Source: an uncultured Planctomycetaceae bacterium
GTDB taxonomy: Bacteria; Planctomycetota; Planctomycetia; Planctomycetales; Planctomycetaceae
Assembly (NCBI GenBank): GCA_943787265.1
Contig: CALSLT010000006.1
Span: 372,001-436,000 of the forward strand
DNA length: 64,000 nt
Direction of reading: 5' to 3'
The notes under the pieces are model-generated. The model had not been told where the DNA came from. It searched no databases and worked only from the letters and a program-made list of their open reading frames with translations. Made by a program: the position numbers and the translations under genes. Shown in pieces: positions 44,637 through 52,867 of this stretch. Position 1 is the stretch's first letter. Each line of letters opens with the position of its first letter.

Positions 44637-45479
44637 GTGAACGATTCCGCCACAACCCCCGCCATCGGATACGCGATTCGCGAGCAGAATCGACCGATCA
44701 TGGACGACCCGGCGATCAACGCCGCCGAGATCACGTTCGAACGAGCCGACGATCCACTTCGAGTCGACCGCTACCTTCAGGATTTGGATCTCGACCATGT
44801 CAGCGTTCACGCGTTGAAGCTTTCCGTCGCCAGCCCAGAACCACCGAACGAAACCTACCTCGAAGCCCTCCGAGCAATCGCCATCGAAAACGGAGCGTCT
44901 TCCGTCAGCGATCATCTCGGGTTTACTCGAAACGGAGACAACGGCGTCGAGATGGGACATTTCGCTCCTCCGCCGTGGACCGAAGCCGCACTGACGGCAA
45001 CCTGCCGAAACATCGACCACATTCAAAAACGTTTCGGCGACACTCGCTTCTACGTCGAAACGATCGCGTACATGTTCGAATTTCAAGGCACTATGTCCGA
45101 AGCCGACTTCGTCTCGAAAATGCTGAAGTGTACGGGCTGCGGATGGCTGCTGGACGTGACCAACGTTTACGCCAACGCGACGAACTTCAAATTCGACGCG
45201 TACGAATTCATCGAATCCGTGATGCCGAACGCCGAATCCGTGCAGATGCACCTGGCCGGAGGCTTCTTCGACGAACAATCGAAAATGTACATCGACAGTC
45301 ACTCCGAACCGATCCCCGACGCCGTCTGGGATTTGTATCGGTTTTCACTTGAGCAGGGTCGCGGCAAAGTCGACGCGGTTTTCGTCGAGCGTGACCAGGA
45401 CTTCCCTGACGAAGCCGGTTGGCGATCAGAAATCCGCCGCGTTCGCGAGATCGCGGAACAGGCCGAGGTGCCAGCATGA
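44637..45479 (+). CDS. DUF692 / MNIO family iron-dependent oxidase
   Basis: A 280-residue protein from GTG 44637 (AGGAG 6 bases before). It has the DUF692 TIM-barrel pattern with the family's metal-binding positions: His58 (VSVHALKLS), Asp92-His93 (SVSDHLGF), Glu141 (FYVETIAY), Asp173 and Asn176 (WLLDVTNVYANATN), His205 (VQMHLAGGFF) and the DSH motif at 220-222 (YIDSHSEPIPDAVWDLY). These ligands hold two or three iron ions in MbnB and TglH, which oxidise cysteine residues of a peptide. The gene follows the Cys-rich peptide and its stem-loop, and overlaps the next gene by 4 bases (ATGA). The inferred substrate is the 45-residue peptide. The product chemistry cannot be predicted. Confidence 0.9.
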   Translation: MNDSATTPAIGYAIREQNRPIMDDPAINAAEITFERADDPLRVDRYLQDLDLDHVSVHALKLSVASPEPPNETYLEALRAIAIENGASSVSDHLGFTRNGDNGVEMGHFAPPPWTEAALTATCRNIDHIQKRFGDTRFYVETIAYMFEFQGTMSEADFVSKMLKCTGCGWLLDVTNVYANATNFKFDAYEFIESVMPNAESVQMHLAGGFFDEQSKMYIDSHSEPIPDAVWDLYRFSLEQGRGKVDAVFVERDQDFPDEAGWRSEIRRVREIAEQAEVPA

Positions 45480-46246
45480 GTGACAACATTCTCATGAAAG
45501 ATTACGCGGAACAACTTTCGCGCATCGCCACATCGCTGGCCGTTGCAAAGAACGACGTCGTACACGGCGACGTTGCTGCGGGGCAGTCATGCGAACTCGT
45601 CGAGATGTTCACGTCGGGAAATCTCGACAAGCGTGGCGACAAGCTCGACGACCAGCTCGAAATGTTTGCAGAAGACCTGGAAGAACTTCCGAGTCTGATC
45701 AGCCGGTACATCCGCGAAGTGCCGCTCGCCGCGTACGACACCGGCACCAGCGATACAGACCGTTTCGTTCGCTGGTTACCGACGGTCATTGAGCTGACTC
45801 CGGAGCAACGAGATCTTGTTCTGGTCATCAAGAGTCGATTCGCCGTTGAAGAAACTGGACGACGAAACCGGCTCGGCCATGTCAGGTTCCAGGAGCTGGT
45901 CAGTCTGAACGACCGACTCGTTTCAGAACTTGAATCGAACGACGGTTTAAGAATTCATCTCAACCCGATGAGAACTCGAGCGGTCTTCGAAACTGGCCTG
46001 TTGATCGGCGAGGAAGAGTCGCCCGAAGCCGGAGTTGAAGTTCTTTTCTTCGCATTTCAAACCGAAGTACGAACGGTGATTCTTGAACCGGAAGGCCGAG
46101 CCCTCGTGCAAACGCTTTCTGACATCGGCCCGTGCCACCTCGCAAGTTTGAAAAAGCAACTCGATCTGACAACGTCGTTCGACGACGAGTCACTCATGGA
46201 AATGCTGACCGACTGCAGCGAAGTCGGCCTGATCGCATTCAGCTAG
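45476..46246 (+). CDS. Probable partner of the MNIO enzyme, possible winged-helix recognition domain
   Basis: Starts at ATG 45476, overlapping the MNIO stop codon (ATGA), so the two are made together; 256 residues. I recognise no family. The N-terminal part (1-75) is helical and acidic (LDDQLEMFAEDLEELPSLIS). The middle has alternating strand-like segments (VEVLFFAFQTEVRTVILEPE). The last 55 residues, GRALVQTLSDIGPCHLASLK then SFDDESLMEMLTDCSEVGLI, follow the pattern of PqqD-like/winged-helix recognition elements, which bind RiPP leaders. Known MNIO enzymes need a second protein (MbnC, TglI) for leader binding, so this is the natural candidate, although it does not look like DUF2063. Function is inferred from position and shape. 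Confidence 0.75.
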   Translation: MSDNILMKDYAEQLSRIATSLAVAKNDVVHGDVAAGQSCELVEMFTSGNLDKRGDKLDDQLEMFAEDLEELPSLISRYIREVPLAAYDTGTSDTDRFVRWLPTVIELTPEQRDLVLVIKSRFAVEETGRRNRLGHVRFQELVSLNDRLVSELESNDGLRIHLNPMRTRAVFETGLLIGEEESPEAGVEVLFFAFQTEVRTVILEPEGRALVQTLSDIGPCHLASLKKQLDLTTSFDDESLMEMLTDCSEVGLIAFS

Positions 46247-46265
46247 TCGAAGAAAACAAGAGCAC

Positions 46266-46297
46266 GTAGGGCATGACAAGCGAAGCGCTGGCGTGCC
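46266..46297. repeat. Short GTAG-headed palindrome (family D)
   Basis: GTAGGGCATGACAAGCG pairs imperfectly with CGCTGGCGTGCC. It lies in the 83-base gap between the partner gene and the membrane-domain gene, and is reminiscent of the other GTAG-headed repeats. Confidence 0.5.
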
Positions 46298-46329
46298 TTT
46301 GTGTGAGTATTCATACTGGGAATTGAAAC

Positions 46330-47274
46330 ATGCCCATCGACATTCCGGTCATTTCGCAAGTCGATCTGAGTCCGCCGGCATCTGTTAAGACCAAACCGTT
46401 TGCAAATCAGCGTTCGGGAATCGGCGCGTCGCCATTTCGTCTGCGTGCCCTTTTCGCGGAAAACCGCATCCGAATTCTCGCAACGTACGCGCTGTTCACG
46501 ATCGAAAATCTGCTTCGTCTCGCTCAGCCGTTCGCGCTGGGCTGGGCGATTAACGATCTCCTGACCGGGCAGATGCTCGGAGTCAGCGTGCTGGTCGGGC
46601 AGCATGTTCTGCATCTTCTCGTCGGCCTTGTCCGTCAGGTTTACGACACTCGAACCTTCTCGGCGATTTATTCGGACCTGGCCACTCGGATGATCGTTTC
46701 TCAGCGAGCGTCGGGCGTCGATGTTTCCCGCGTCACCGCCCGAGCGTCGCTTTCTCGTGAGTTCGTCGAATTCTTCGAACGCTCGATCCCGATGCTGATG
46801 AAAGTCGGATTCTCCGTCGCCGGTTCGGTGATCATGCTGGCGTGGTACGACTGGATGATCGTGGCCTGTTGTCTGGGCCTGTTGATCCCGGCTGCGTTGC
46901 TCAGTCGTCACTACTCGAAATGGACACGCCGTCTTAGTCGGGGCCTCCACGACGAACTCGAAAAAGAAGTCGACGTCATCCATTCTCAAAACGAGATCGA
47001 CGTCAGAAACCACTTCGACGAAGTCGCTCGCTGGCGAATCAAACTTTCCAACGCCGAGGCCATCAACTTCGGCCTGATGGAATGTTTCATTCTGGGAGCG
47101 ATCGTCGCCGTTCTGTTCCGAGCGTGCCACCTTCCGACCGTCCAGGCGGGCGACATCTTCGCCGTCTTCCGCTACCTCATGCTTCTTCTTATGGGCCTTG
47201 ACGGGCTGCCGCGGTTGATCCAGCAGGTCAGCCGCCTCCGCGACGTCAGCTCGCGTCTGCACAAGCCAACGTGA
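46330..47274 (+). CDS. ABC-transporter six-helix membrane domain without ATPase domain
   Basis: A 314-residue membrane protein, GGGA 9 bases before ATG. It matches the type I exporter membrane domain: RILATYALFTIENLLRLAQP, FALGWAINDLL, VYDTRTFSAIYSDLATRMI and the two-helix coupling region (REFVEFFERSIPMLMKVG), then VIMLAWYDWMIVACCLGLLI and a last pair near 245-290. It stops after six helices, where an ATPase domain would normally follow (ABC exporters of this class are usually 560-600 residues). No ATPase gene is nearby. It is the last gene of the peptide cluster and could export the modified peptide with a separately encoded ATPase, or serve as a non-transport membrane scaffold. Confidence 0.8.
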   Translation: MPIDIPVISQVDLSPPASVKTKPFANQRSGIGASPFRLRALFAENRIRILATYALFTIENLLRLAQPFALGWAINDLLTGQMLGVSVLVGQHVLHLLVGLVRQVYDTRTFSAIYSDLATRMIVSQRASGVDVSRVTARASLSREFVEFFERSIPMLMKVGFSVAGSVIMLAWYDWMIVACCLGLLIPAALLSRHYSKWTRRLSRGLHDELEKEVDVIHSQNEIDVRNHFDEVARWRIKLSNAEAINFGLMECFILGAIVAVLFRACHLPTVQAGDIFAVFRYLMLLLMGLDGLPRLIQQVSRLRDVSSRLHKPT

Positions 47275-47358
47275 CGATGCTTGCTTTCTCCCTGGTCGGC
47301 AGGTTACGAAACAGGTCTAAACTGACCTGATCCCGACCAAGGTTGAAACTCGCTCCGG

Positions 47359-48894
47359 ATGCCTGACTCCAACGCCCGAACCGTCACCTGCCCGAACGGC
47401 CACACCTTCGAAGCAGAGACGCAAGAATCATCGAGCGAAAGTCTCGCGTGCCCGGAATGCGGCTCGGAAGTGTCAATAGGAAACGCCACTTCCTCAACAG
47501 GCTCCGCTCGCAGCCTGTGGGAAGTAATGGGGCGACCGTCGACCGACGAGGCGTCATCAGAAGTTGACGATGCGGACGAAAGTGAAGTTGAAGAGTCACC
47601 CACTTTCGAAGAAGCATCTGCAACAGAAGGGGCACCAGAGACCTCCGAACGCCCTCGCGGCCTGTGGGCTATGATGGGAGCAACGCAGGCCGAAGATGCG
47701 ACGTCATCCGAGAACGACGAACAAATCGCTGAACCTTCCGTTCAAAATGACGATACCCCGGCGAACGACGGCGATGATTTTTCAGAATTGGACTCGGAGT
47801 TCGCAGACTCAGACGACTCATCAGACTTCGATGACGATCTATCCGACGACGATTTCTCCCTCGCGGATGACGACGAGGAAGACGGCTGGGAAGTTGAATC
47901 TCCACTGCAAGATTTTGACACTGCCGATCCTTCTCAATCAGCCGACAACGCATCGGTCGATTCCGAAAACTCATCGAAGTTTCCGCGAGGTACAGGTTCG
48001 GTTGTAGCGGGAGTTGTGTCGGTAGCCCTTTGCGGGCTTTGCCTGTTACCGTCAATGGTCGCCAAGTTCCCAGCAACGATCGTGGGAGGCTACGCACTGC
48101 TGCTCGGCTACCAAACGCTCGGTTCCAACCGTCGACTCAAAGAAGCAGCTCCGCAAATTCTGGCGCCGGTGGGATTGCTACTCGGACTGGTTGGAATCTT
48201 TGCCGGACCGGCTTACCTGAACCAGCTCGGCGAGTCCTGGCGTAACCGGTCCGTCAAAGAGGTCATCGAATCAAACCTCGGCAGCATCAACAAAGCTTTA
48301 AACGACTACGCCATCGAAAAAGGCCAGTTCCCATCCGGCGGAACATTCGCCGTCAACGACGAAGGCCTGGAAACTGGCATGCACAGTTGGATGACCTCGT
48401 TGCTTCCGTACCTCGGGCAAATGGGAATTTATAATTCGATCGAACTTTCCAAACCCTGGAACGACGAAGCCAACGCACCCGCGATGCGACAACCCGTTGA
48501 AACCTTCCTGCTTCCAACGATGGAGCACGAGCCAACTGCACGAGGTCTGGCAACAACTCACTTCGCCGGAGTCGGCGGCCTGATTCAGACCGAGCAGGGA
48601 CTGCTACCAACGGGCATCTTTAACAAAAACTCCGCAATCAGAATCGAAGACGTTACGGACGGCATGTCACAAACTCTGGTCGCAGGTGAAATCGCCAGAG
48701 CCCTGCCGGCCTGGGGCGATCCGGAAAACTGGAGAACCATCGAAGGCCCACTCAATAAACGACTGTCGAGCTTCGGTAACGCCGCGGGAACCGGCGCCCA
48801 CTTTCTTCAAGGAGACGGCAGCGTCCGATTCTTCTCGAACAAAACGTCGCCTGAAGTTCTCCAGCAATTGGCAACTCGCAATGCTGGCGACTAA
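47359..48894 (+). CDS. DUF1559-like protein with N-terminal zinc ribbon and acidic linker
   Basis: A 511-residue protein. Residues 8-42 form a zinc-ribbon (TVTCPNGHTFEAE, LACPECGSEV). Residues about 60-200 are extremely acidic (Asp/Glu/Ser, for example DLSDDDFSLADDDEEDGWEV) and disordered-looking. Two or more membrane segments follow at 207-285. The C-terminal part (300-511) resembles the DUF1559 domain of planctomycetes, with WMTSLLPYLGQMGIYNSIEL, RIEDVTDGMSQTLVAGEIAR and HFLQGDGSVRFFSN (the HxxxxDGSV ending). The DUF1559 function is unknown but it is related to pilin/type II-secretion-like proteins. It follows the peptide cluster by 84 bases on the same strand. It overlaps the convergent gene on the other strand by 4 bases. 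Confidence 0.85.
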   Translation: MPDSNARTVTCPNGHTFEAETQESSSESLACPECGSEVSIGNATSSTGSARSLWEVMGRPSTDEASSEVDDADESEVEESPTFEEASATEGAPETSERPRGLWAMMGATQAEDATSSENDEQIAEPSVQNDDTPANDGDDFSELDSEFADSDDSSDFDDDLSDDDFSLADDDEEDGWEVESPLQDFDTADPSQSADNASVDSENSSKFPRGTGSVVAGVVSVALCGLCLLPSMVAKFPATIVGGYALLLGYQTLGSNRRLKEAAPQILAPVGLLLGLVGIFAGPAYLNQLGESWRNRSVKEVIESNLGSINKALNDYAIEKGQFPSGGTFAVNDEGLETGMHSWMTSLLPYLGQMGIYNSIELSKPWNDEANAPAMRQPVETFLLPTMEHEPTARGLATTHFAGVGGLIQTEQGLLPTGIFNKNSAIRIEDVTDGMSQTLVAGEIARALPAWGDPENWRTIEGPLNKRLSSFGNAAGTGAHFLQGDGSVRFFSNKTSPEVLQQLATRNAGD

Positions 48895-49874
48895 TCAGCC
48901 GAAGCTGGACCGAGTGTCGAAACTGGTTCGTCATGTAGACGCTGCAACGCTGAGCGAACCATCTCGCGCGTCCCGACGATCACGAACGTCCGAAATGAAT
49001 AGTCACCAGGTTGCACGCCCTCTGCCACGCGGTAGCGGAAGACGCAATTCCATTTGACGACTTTCTGCGGAGGGAAGCGAAAGCGGCCATACCCAGGGCC
49101 AGTCCAGTTTTCTCCCGATCGATTCGGCGTGTAAATCCCCATCGCGAATTGACCGTCGGCCGTCGATAGAGCAACCGGCCACTTCTGCTCCCCCGGACCA
49201 TCGGTTAATGCTTCGAAACGTCCGGAATCCGGATTGAACATCAGGAACGTTTTGAATTGCGGCGGCATGTATCCGGTCACAACTTCAAACTGCGCGTACA
49301 GATGATGCTCGTTGACCGGCAGCCCGAACGTCACGTCGTACGAGATCACATTGGGCAGGTTCTTCCACCCAATCTGCACGCGTTTGGTCAGCAGATGGTT
49401 CGAAAGCTTCGTTTTGTTCTTGGCGAGATGAATGCCGCCAGACTTCTGTCCCGGAGCCAGCCAGAACGCCATCTGGTTCGTCGTCTGAAGCCGATTGCCA
49501 TCCGCGACCAGATGCAACAACCGGCTTGTCGAAGTCTTCCCCGCTCCGTCAAGTCGCGAGCCAGCTTCCGTCGGATTAAACGACTCGGGAGTCATCCTCG
49601 ATCCAAAATCCAAATTCGACGCAGACTGCAACTGCCGACCGTGGTCGAAGCTGTTGATAAATTCCTGCCCGTTCCAGTTCAAAGAATCAATCGCCCCCGC
49701 CAATCGTGACGTCGTCCTGATCACAATCTCCGAATCCCCCAGCGGAGCGCGCACAACCGAATTGCCGTCTACAGACTGTGCAGGCTTCTCTTGCGCACTC
49801 AAGCTGGCAGCGTTCAACAAAGCAATTGCTAAACATAAAAGACACGAAACGTGATGACCGATTGGCATGGGCAT
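48891..49874 (-). CDS. Secreted protein of unknown function
   Basis: A 327-residue protein with a signal peptide (CLLCLAIALLNAASLSAQ). The mature part is beta-rich and contains VIRTTSRLAGAIDSLNWNGQ, EFINSFDHGRQLQSA and VVKWNCVFRYRVAEGVQPGD. The family is not recognised; the pattern of aromatic and Gly-rich strands resembles carbohydrate-active or carbohydrate-binding beta-sandwich proteins, but no catalytic residues can be named. The next gene upstream on the same strand is the secreted hydrolase, 23 bases away, so they are likely co-transcribed. Confidence 0.7.
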   Translation of the reverse strand: MPMPIGHHVSCLLCLAIALLNAASLSAQEKPAQSVDGNSVVRAPLGDSEIVIRTTSRLAGAIDSLNWNGQEFINSFDHGRQLQSASNLDFGSRMTPESFNPTEAGSRLDGAGKTSTSRLLHLVADGNRLQTTNQMAFWLAPGQKSGGIHLAKNKTKLSNHLLTKRVQIGWKNLPNVISYDVTFGLPVNEHHLYAQFEVVTGYMPPQFKTFLMFNPDSGRFEALTDGPGEQKWPVALSTADGQFAMGIYTPNRSGENWTGPGYGRFRFPPQKVVKWNCVFRYRVAEGVQPGDYSFRTFVIVGTREMVRSALQRLHDEPVSTLGPASAD

Positions 49875-49897
49875 TGTGAGTCCACTGAATCTGCAGG

Positions 49898-51472
49898 TTA
49901 ACGATGAACAACCACCGGTTCACTCGGTGAAGACTTGAGTTGAACACTGTTGACCGCGATGACCTGCAACTTACTGCCTGCAGGGATCTCCAGCTTTGGA
50001 AAGACAATCTTCATTTCCACAAGCGCTTCGGCAGGAGTGTCGTGATACGACATTCCCTGGAACAGTGGCCGGCCGAATCGATTCTCAGGTTCTTCTGGAA
50101 ACTTCAACAGTTCGACGCCGTCCTTCAGAATGATGAACTGCCGAATCCCACTCTCAAAATCCGCCTCGGCCTGCCAGGTTAGAGTGGTCGGTGCCGTGCG
50201 GTACGACTTCTGAACTGAAAGGTGGTGCGGCGTGGGCGGTGGAGTTGTGTCGGTTGTTGAACCCGTCTCGGAGTATTCTAAAAACGATTTTGCAAACGAC
50301 TCATTGGGCAACCACACGGATTCATTAGGATTCCCTTCGTACTTGCCGGCCGGCGCGATATCCGTGCGAAGTGGCGAAACCAGCCAGCTCTCATTGGGCC
50401 GAACAGGTTTCAGTTTCTGCGATGCTGTGTCTGAATCGGGGAGCCGCTGAGCGAGACACGCATCAAAAAACGGAATCGCGAGGTATCGCGAATCGCCACA
50501 CTCATGCGCCGTGTTCGGATCCGGTGCGAATCCGATCGGCGCACCCTTCGCTCGATAAGCCTTAAACATATCCATGCCGCCGTCCCAGGCAACGCGGAAA
50601 CGCTCATCGTCACGTTCCTTCGCGCCGGGATTGCACATCACCGGGATCTGGTAGGCAGCTTCGGGGATGACGGGCTTCTCAATCTCGCCCTTCTCCCAAT
50701 AGCCAAACGCCGTGCCCGATCTCAGCCAAATCGCGGCGATACGTTCGGGAAACTCAGTCTGCATCAGACTCGACCAGAACGCTCCGCCGGAGTGTCCCCA
50801 CAGGCACCAAGGAACTTCCGCCAGCTCTTTGTGGTGCGACTGTTTGGCAAAGTCGTCGATTGCTCGCAGAAACGTTTTGTTGGAACCGTTGCGAGGATCG
50901 CACCACAGTCGACAGCTCTCGCCCTTTGCCCGGTACGAAGACCCCATCAACGCGCAGTCCCACTTCCGCGCCAATGCCTGCCAGTGCAGATCGTGCGAAG
51001 CCGTCACGCCGCCTTTTTCGGCACCGTCTCCGCAACCATGCTGATGAACAATGATCCCGCGTAGCTTCGTGACACCTGTCGGAATCCAAAGAAAGTAGTT
51101 TGCCTCTACGGCCAGCTCACCCTCTGCCGTCGAGGGCTGATAGCGAGTTTCAAAATGGCCCGCACGCAAGTCGTTCGCGTGTGCGGCGGCAAGTTCAGGG
51201 AATTTTTTTTCGATAGCCAGCATCGCCGCCTTGACCACCAGCTCGTCTTTGACACGCTTTGCCCCTCCAAGCTGCTTCGCGAGGGCCTTTCCGTACTCGT
51301 TGCGAAATCTTTTATTTTTATTCGGATGACAAAACAGACAAGCATTCTTTGAATTCATTGAGTTGGCATATAGCGCCGCCAGAACGGGACGGTACTCAAC
51401 CCTTGCACGAGCTTCCTTCGGCACCAAAGCAAGCAAAGATGCGAACAACAAAATTCCAAAGGTCTGTCTCAT
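49898..51472 (-). CDS. Secreted alpha/beta hydrolase with an N-terminal CxxCH site
   Basis: ATG 51472 gives a clean signal peptide (RQTFGILLFASLLALVPKEARA) and 524 residues; AGGA stands 9 bases before. Shortly after the signal comes NACLFCHPNKNKRFRNEYG with Cys45, Cys48 and His49, a CxxCH haem-c-type motif. The alpha/beta-hydrolase part starts around 110 (LRGIIVHQHGCGDGAEKGG) and has the nucleophile Ser228 in LWGHSGGAFWSS. A candidate His lies in FAPDPNTAHECGDSRY. The last 100 residues are a fibronectin-III-like beta-domain (TAPTTLTWQAEADFESGI). The substrate is unknown. Whether haem is really attached is uncertain, because one CxxCH can occur by chance. Confidence 0.75.
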   Translation of the reverse strand: MRQTFGILLFASLLALVPKEARARVEYRPVLAALYANSMNSKNACLFCHPNKNKRFRNEYGKALAKQLGGAKRVKDELVVKAAMLAIEKKFPELAAAHANDLRAGHFETRYQPSTAEGELAVEANYFLWIPTGVTKLRGIIVHQHGCGDGAEKGGVTASHDLHWQALARKWDCALMGSSYRAKGESCRLWCDPRNGSNKTFLRAIDDFAKQSHHKELAEVPWCLWGHSGGAFWSSLMQTEFPERIAAIWLRSGTAFGYWEKGEIEKPVIPEAAYQIPVMCNPGAKERDDERFRVAWDGGMDMFKAYRAKGAPIGFAPDPNTAHECGDSRYLAIPFFDACLAQRLPDSDTASQKLKPVRPNESWLVSPLRTDIAPAGKYEGNPNESVWLPNESFAKSFLEYSETGSTTDTTPPPTPHHLSVQKSYRTAPTTLTWQAEADFESGIRQFIILKDGVELLKFPEEPENRFGRPLFQGMSYHDTPAEALVEMKIVFPKLEIPAGSKLQVIAVNSVQLKSSPSEPVVVHR

Positions 51473-51616
51473 AAGATGCTTCCTGATCAAACCGACGAAC
51501 GTTTCCGAGCGTTGCATAGCACACTCACATCTCCACAGAAATTCTGACGGCCTGATTCTCCGACTTTGCTCCGGACAGCAAAACTCCAGAAGCGGCATCT
51601 GACAGTGCCTGTCAGC

Positions 51617-52450
51617 TTACTTTTTGTAGTCAGGCTGCGGCGGAGGAATGAAGTCAGTGGCTTTGAGATTCAAGCTGACTCCCGCTTTGGGAATCTCGCG
51701 TTTCAGTACCCAACGGACTGACTGAGCAAGCATTCTCTGGTACGAGTCCACCTTCCAGTTTTCGTGAAAGTGCAGGCCGCTGAAACCGAATGACCGGCCG
51801 CCATCCGGACGTTCCCAGGCCCATCCCACGGTGTGGTCTTCATCCTCGATTCGAACCTGAATCAGTGGCGTAATCTGCTCGGCCGGCGAAGCCCACTTCA
51901 GCTTGAAGTAGAACTCTTCGCGAAGCTCGACTGGGCTGACGCCTCGCAAAATCGGATGGCTCGGCGTCGCGAGTTGCGTCTTCACATCGACAACTTTGTA
52001 CCGCCGGTCTGGCCCGCCGTGGCAGCCCCCGAACAGTTCGACCCACGCCGGAATGAACTTCGCATCGCGAGTGCCCATTCCCCAGTGCAGACAGATCAGC
52101 CCTCCGCCTCGTTTGGCCAAAGCCTGAAACGCGGCCAGTCGTTTGGCATCACCCTGCAGCCACTTTGCACCTTCGGAAACAAAGACGACGGCCGCATCCG
52201 CTCCGTCGAGCAACTCTGGACCATCCGGCCAGTCACCATCCGCCGAGACAACGATCGTCTGCAGCCGCTCCATCGGTGCCAGCATCTTCGCAAACAAACT
52301 CGCCGCAGCCCGGTACTCATGAGTCCCCGGCGGGTGCCCATCCGGAGCCTGCCCGATTAGCAGCAGCCGTTGCATTTTTTCAGCCGCCAGCGACGGACTG
52401 GTCAGACAAAGAAGAATCAACCAACAGGTTGCAAGAGTGAAAGGTTTCAT
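51617..52450 (-). CDS. ThuA-like domain protein, secreted
   Basis: A 277-residue protein with a signal peptide (LATCWLILLCLTSPSLAA). It has the ThuA/glutamine-amidotransferase-like layout: LLLIGQAPDGHPPGTHEYRA, ADAAVVFVSEGAKWLQGD, GGGLICLHWGMG, then SHPILRGVSP and HTVGWAWERPDGGRSFGFSG. ThuA-like proteins are abundant in planctomycetes and linked to sugar metabolism, but their reaction is uncertain. The family's conserved His in a GLHFHE-type ending is present. Part of a minus-strand run from trpS to the secreted unknown gene. Confidence 0.85.
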   Translation of the reverse strand: MKPFTLATCWLILLCLTSPSLAAEKMQRLLLIGQAPDGHPPGTHEYRAAASLFAKMLAPMERLQTIVVSADGDWPDGPELLDGADAAVVFVSEGAKWLQGDAKRLAAFQALAKRGGGLICLHWGMGTRDAKFIPAWVELFGGCHGGPDRRYKVVDVKTQLATPSHPILRGVSPVELREEFYFKLKWASPAEQITPLIQVRIEDEDHTVGWAWERPDGGRSFGFSGLHFHENWKVDSYQRMLAQSVRWVLKREIPKAGVSLNLKATDFIPPPQPDYKK

Positions 52451-52470
52451 GGCATGTCTCGTCTTACGGT

Positions 52471-52665
52471 TCAGTCAGTCTTCCGTTCCTCAAGTACCTC
52501 GCGAACTGCGTTGATTGAATTTCCAACGACGGCTGCCAGCACCAGGATTGAGCCTGCCATTGCGAGGGATCCGGATTCGGGCTGTTGATTCATGGCTCCA
52601 AGCAAGCCGAATGCGAGTAGGCCCAACCCAATGAAGAACACGACTTTCAGATTGGCAAACACCAT
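52471..52665 (-). CDS. Small two-helix membrane protein
   Basis: I start at ATG 52665, because it overlaps the stop of the upstream small gene as TGATG, a coupling arrangement; this gives 64 residues (a longer reading from 52710 overlaps that gene in another frame). Two hydrophobic segments (VVFFIGLGLLAFGLLGAM and SLAMAGSILVLAAVVGNS) with short loops and a charged end (VREVLEERKTD). No family is recognised. It precedes the ThuA-like gene by 20 bases on the same strand. Confidence 0.65.
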   Translation of the reverse strand: MVFANLKVVFFIGLGLLAFGLLGAMNQQPESGSLAMAGSILVLAAVVGNSINAVREVLEERKTD

Positions 52666-52838
52666 CAATCTCCCGACTGCCTCTGATTGATGACAAAAAA
52701 ACCAAACCACGTTGAGCTGATCAGAATGGCTCCAGCCGTCGCCATATCACCAAGCCGCTGGTCAATACCGTGAACGCACAGATAAACGCCGCCCATGATC
52801 ATCAGATACCCCATTACATAGCCGGCTGTAGACATCAT
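52665..52838 (-). CDS. Tiny two-helix membrane protein
   Basis: A 57-residue reading from ATG 52838 with AGGGAG 6 bases before it, ending in the TGATG overlap with the next small gene. It has two hydrophobic stretches (YVMGYLMIMGGVYLCV and ATAGAILISSTWFGFFVI) and a polar end. The strong ribosome-binding site and coupled stop/start make it probably real. It lies 29 bases after the trpS stop codon. No function is known. Confidence 0.6.
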   Translation of the reverse strand: MMSTAGYVMGYLMIMGGVYLCVHGIDQRLGDMATAGAILISSTWFGFFVINQRQSGD

Positions 52839-52867
52839 CGGTGCTCCCTATGAGGCGAAATACTGAC

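Noticed and set aside
44637..46246. Reading the cluster as a true methanobactin operon
   Set aside because: The partner does not look like MbnC, the peptide lacks the usual short Cys pair pattern, and no MbnT/MbnP-type genes are present.
46243..47262. Minus-strand frame of 339 codons opposite the ABC membrane domain
   Set aside because: Composition rich in Arg, Asp and Gln with no motif; the plus-strand frame has clear membrane helices and a ribosome-binding site.
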